NCBI GenBank assembly: GCA_029856435.1
Contig: JAHQXB010000075.1
Coordinates: 1-64,000 of the forward strand
Length of the DNA: 64,000 nt
Origin: Candidatus Jordarchaeia archaeon
Lineage (GTDB): Archaea; Asgardarchaeota; Jordiarchaeia; Jordiarchaeales; Jordiarchaeaceae
Direction: 5' to 3'
Shown: positions 60,833 to 64,000 of the stretch, in pieces
Numbering within the stretch: the stretch's first letter is position 1
How the letters are laid out: each line of letters opens with the position of its first letter
Translations under genes and position numbers: made by a program
The notes under the pieces: model-generated
The model's input: the letters and a program-made list of their open reading frames with translations, nothing else
Database searches by the model: none
Told to the model about the DNA's origin: nothing

Positions 60833-61369
60833 CCTCACAATGCTAACCTTTTTAGCCGCTTTTCCATAATTTTTTCTCCTTTTTTTATCTTGAGGCAGGG
60901 TAGCCTTTCCAATGCTTCTAGCAATGCTGAGAACGGAAACCAACCCTAATTTAAATTTGTTAACTGAAGACAACCAAAAAAGAGCCACAAAAAAGTACAT
61001 GCGGCAATCATTAGAAGAGGCTCAAAAAAAATAGTACCGCGACCCTTCTCCTTCGTCCAAAAAAAGGAAGCGCCAGCTTGTAACGAAAATATTTTTTATT
61101 TCCACTTCCCCCCTTATTAATGATTCATACGAATCTCGATAAATTGGAGGAATTCTTCTCAGGCGTGGACCGGACCCATACGAGGCGGAGATTAACAAAC
61201 TATATATACAACCTGGAAGGTAAGGGGTAGGAGGCCCAAATCTCCGGCAGCCTACTTCAAGGCGGTTCCAGTCAAGACGCTTCACAACACACCAAGCTTC
61301 AGCCAACTCGTTGAAAGGCTGAAGAACAATCCAGATCTGGCTCAGCTATGCGGATTCGACGAACCTCCC

Positions 61370-62450
61370 TCAAAGATGGATTTCAGCAGGTTTATGAAAA
61401 AGTTTTCGGAGGCAGCGCTGGGAGAGAAACTCTTTTGAGGAAGCCCCAAGGCAATTGAAGGAGCCAACACTAAGAGAGGCCGACCTAAAAAAGGGGATCT
61501 AGCCGGTGGAATGCAGCGCTACGACACATTCCCCATCAAGGCTTGGACTAAGGGAAACCAAAAACGTGAAGGTGGGTTTCTCTGATCCAGAGGCGAGGAT
61601 AGGCGTAGGAAAGAAGAATGAATATTTCTTAGGGTATAAAGTTCACCTCAGCTGCGATTGTAACAGCGAACCGCCCACCGCTTGCGTGGTTAGACCCGCC
61701 AACGAGAATGAAAAAAGGCATTTAAGTCTCACATAAGTCAAGAAGCGGTTTAGGAACGCTAGGTGGCATGTGGCAGACAGCCAGTACAGTAGCAGAGAAC
61801 TGAGAAGGTCCGTAAGGCAGTACTTGAAAAGAAGACTGGTCATAGTCAAGACGCGTAGTGAAAAAAATGGGGGGGCGGAAGACTTCTACACAGACAAAAA
61901 GGTTCCGCTGTCATAGAAAGAGACCTTGTCGTAAGTATGTAGTTTGTTGACATGGTATGTGTGCAGGGTTAGCTGGTCTTACCCCCATTTTTTTAGGCTT
62001 ATTTGGAAGGAAGCCCTGTTAAGCCTCCTTTTTTTTGAGAGGATCAAACGATTACGCATAGAAGAGAAGCTACATACATAAGACGAGGCCACTGGAAACA
62101 GGAAGATGTGCAAAAATATACAGGAGGAGAACTGCCTGCGAGAGAATGAACTCTGGAGCTGAGAGGCTTGTTGGGAGAAACACGCTTAAGGGGTTTAAGC
62201 AAGGTTAAAACCCAACGCGGGTATAGCTCCAACCCTCATACTCCCTAGTGGCCGCTGCTTCCCATTTAGTATGGAAGACCCTGGCTTGCAAGAAGCATAG
62301 AGCACTACGCAAACCACCAGGACGAAAGGTATCTAAAACTACTAGCGGAAGCTTTCGATTACCAGACTAAGAAGGGGCAAGGTTTGGAAGTGTGGAGGGG
62401 GTAGCGGAAGCTCTCGAATACTAGGTCCAAGAATAGGAGGAGGAATAGAG
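61370..62450 (+). pseudogene. IS4/IS5-like DDE transposase remnant
   Basis: Fragments MDFSRFMKKFSEAALGEKLF, VGFSDPEARIGVGKKNEYFLGYKVHLSCDCNSEPPTACVVRPANENEKRHL, WHVADSQYSSRELRR in shifting frames; interrupted by MITE-B at 61928-62090. Confidence 0.7.
61928..62090. mobile_element. MITE-like family B, copy 3 (inverted, inside the IS)
   Basis: gtcgtaagtatgtagtttgttgacatg...gtgtgcagggttagctggtcttaccccc...aaggaagccctgttaagcctccttttttttgagaggatcaaacgatta...gacgaggcc. Confidence 0.8.
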
Positions 62451-62754
62451 GGGGTTAACCACTCGAAGAGCCTAAAATCCCAGCAAATAGGGAAGTAGGC
62501 CAACCAAAAAGGACCGTTTGCGATACTTCCCTAGGTCAACTTTCTATTTTTCGTTACAAGCTGGCGCTCATCAGTCTTTTACAACTGGGTAACCCTAAGA
62601 TTACAAGCCAATTTCCTAACCTCGCCTAAAGATGACGCAAGATTTAAATTTCCAAAGAATTCAATGTGTGCAACCAAAATAGTAGAAAATAGAAGAGCTA
62701 AAAAGAAAAAAGGTAATTAGCTTAAGGAAAGAATTTTGAGAGGCGAAATGAAAA

Positions 62755-64000
62755 ATGGTTGGGATAAAGGCGTGTGGAGCCTACATTCCTCTCTACAGTC
62801 TAAGTCGGGAACTGATCGCTAAAGCTTGGGACTTTCCTCCAGTGCCTGGAAGCAGAGCCTTGGCAAACATTGATGAGGACAGCATAACTATGGCGGTTGA
62901 AGCCGGCTGGGACTGCCTACACAAAATTGAGCCCAAAACAGTTGATGGAGTCTACTTCGCCACCACCACATCACCCTACGCTGAAAAGCAAGGCGCAGCC
63001 CTCATAGCAGCGGCTCTGGACATGAGAAAAGATGTTCAAACCATAGACTTCACAGACTCCCTCAGAGCCGGAACAACAGCCATGATAGCTGCATATAATG
63101 CTATCAAGAGCGGCACCGCCAACAACATACTTGTTGTAGCCTCCGACTGCCGTATAGGTGAACCCGAAAGCATGTTTGAATTTCAGATGGGAGACGGAGC
63201 TGCAGCCATACTACTATCTAAAGATGATGTGGGAGCCACCATAGAAGGATTCCACACCGTCTCCGAAGAATTCACTGGTCCCTGGCGGAGAGCCAAAGAC
63301 ACCTACATAAGAGAATTTGAAGTGAAACACGATGGAATATATGGATTCGCAAACCAGGTGGGCGCAGTCCTAATGGGGCTAGCCCAGAAATACAAATTAG
63401 ACCCCAAATCGGTATCCAAGCTCATTATGTACGCCCCAGACCCTCGAGCCCCCGCAGAAATAGCTAAGAGAATGGGGGTTGACGCAAAAAATGTTCAAGA
63501 TACCATGTTCTTCTCAATAGGAAACACCGGAACCGCCCTGGCCCCCATGATGCTTGTGGCAGCCTTGGAACAAGCACAGCCAAACCAGAAAATGGTTGTG
63601 GTAGGGGTTGGAGACGGAGCCGACGCCCTACTATTAAACACCACAGACAAAGTTGCACAAATAAAGGGCAAAAGGGGAATAACGGGACACATATTTTCAA
63701 TGAAACCCCTCAAAAACTATAACGAATACATAAGAAACAAACAGCTCCTAGAGAGAGAAAGGTTCTCCAGAAGAACCAGCACCGTAATCTATTACCGGGA
63801 CAAAGCAAAAATCCTAAACCTCCACGGAATGAAATGCAAAGCCTGCGGAACAATACAATACCCCATCCAAAGAGTCTGCATAGAGTGTGGAGCAAAAGAC
63901 AACTGGGAAGAAATAAGACTACCCAAAACTGGAAAAGTGTTCACATTCACGCTAGACCACCTTGTAGGAGGAGAATACCTAGTAACACCAGTACCCCGAA
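62755..64000 (+). CDS. HMG-CoA-synthase/thiolase-fold protein fused to DUF35-type zinc ribbon/OB domain (runs off the window)
   Basis: MVGIKACGAYIPLYSLSRELIAKAW...GDGAAAILLSKDD...GNTGTALAPMMLVAALE...VGVGDGADALLL...MKCKACGTIQYPIQRVCIECGAKDNWEE. Absent from the ORF track because there is no stop before 64000. Confidence 0.85.
   Translation, partial: MVGIKACGAYIPLYSLSRELIAKAWDFPPVPGSRALANIDEDSITMAVEAGWDCLHKIEPKTVDGVYFATTTSPYAEKQGAALIAAALDMRKDVQTIDFTDSLRAGTTAMIAAYNAIKSGTANNILVVASDCRIGEPESMFEFQMGDGAAAILLSKDDVGATIEGFHTVSEEFTGPWRRAKDTYIREFEVKHDGIYGFANQVGAVLMGLAQKYKLDPKSVSKLIMYAPDPRAPAEIAKRMGVDAKNVQDTMFFSIGNTGTALAPMMLVAALEQAQPNQKMVVVGVGDGADALLLNTTDKVAQIKGKRGITGHIFSMKPLKNYNEYIRNKQLLERERFSRRTSTVIYYRDKAKILNLHGMKCKACGTIQYPIQRVCIECGAKDNWEEIRLPKTGKVFTFTLDHLVGGEYLVTPVPR

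Larger units (their letters stand above)
61069..62568. mobile_element. Decayed DDE-type insertion sequence with intact 21-bp TIRs
   Basis: agcgccagcttgtaacgaaaa (61069-61089) and ttttcgttacaagctggcgct (62548-62568) are exact inverted copies around transposase debris. Confidence 0.88.

Noticed and set aside
1-64000. tRNA, rRNA and CRISPR-Cas loci
   Set aside because: Scanned for T-loop-like GGTTCRAATCC motifs and regular repeats; nothing convincing was seen, although a covariance search was not possible.

Overview
This 64 kb window looks archaeal; a Bathyarchaeia-like or other Thermoproteota host is my inference, not tested. It is gene-dense and dominated by CoA, Fe-S and redox metabolism. 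Recognisable genes: FMN glutamate-synthase-like protein, three CCG-domain (HdrD/LutA-like) Fe-S proteins, a LUD-domain protein, thiolase plus DUF35, LarA-like, ADP-forming acyl-CoA synthetase alpha-like, CLC channel with CBS domains, nitronate monooxygenase-like, lipoate-ligase-like, glucose-dehydrogenase-like MDR, twin methyltransferases, DsrE-like, Lrp/AsnC, HD, an MrfB/MrfA (YprB/YprA)-type nuclease-helicase pair, CopA with a small YHS protein, gamma-carbonic anhydrase, VWA, enoyl-CoA hydratase, TPP enzyme, enolase superfamily, phenylacetate-CoA-ligase-like plus a degenerate paralogue, a polytopic membrane protein fused to a subtilase domain, MBL hydrolase, and at the right edge a truncated HMG-CoA-synthase-like/DUF35 fusion that the ORF track misses. 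The accessory layer includes a decayed IS605/TnpB element, a decayed DDE-type IS with 21-bp perfect terminal inverted repeats, and two MITE-like families. Family A has five copies of about 102-109 bp, three with 9-10 bp target duplications. Family B has three copies of about 165-172 bp, one flanked by an 11-bp direct repeat and one nested inside the DDE-type IS. Several genes are broken by frameshifts or stops (TspO, an AbrB-like antitoxin, and the N-terminus of a 4Fe-4S regulator-like gene). The best candidates for undescribed biology are the membrane-subtilase fusion lacking the usual oxyanion Asn, the ligase/pseudo-ligase pair, the twin polytopic membrane proteins with a shared local repeat, the helical-repeat proteins around the TnpB relic, and the MITE families. 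No rRNA, tRNA or CRISPR array was recognised. All family calls are by reading motifs; no searches were run.
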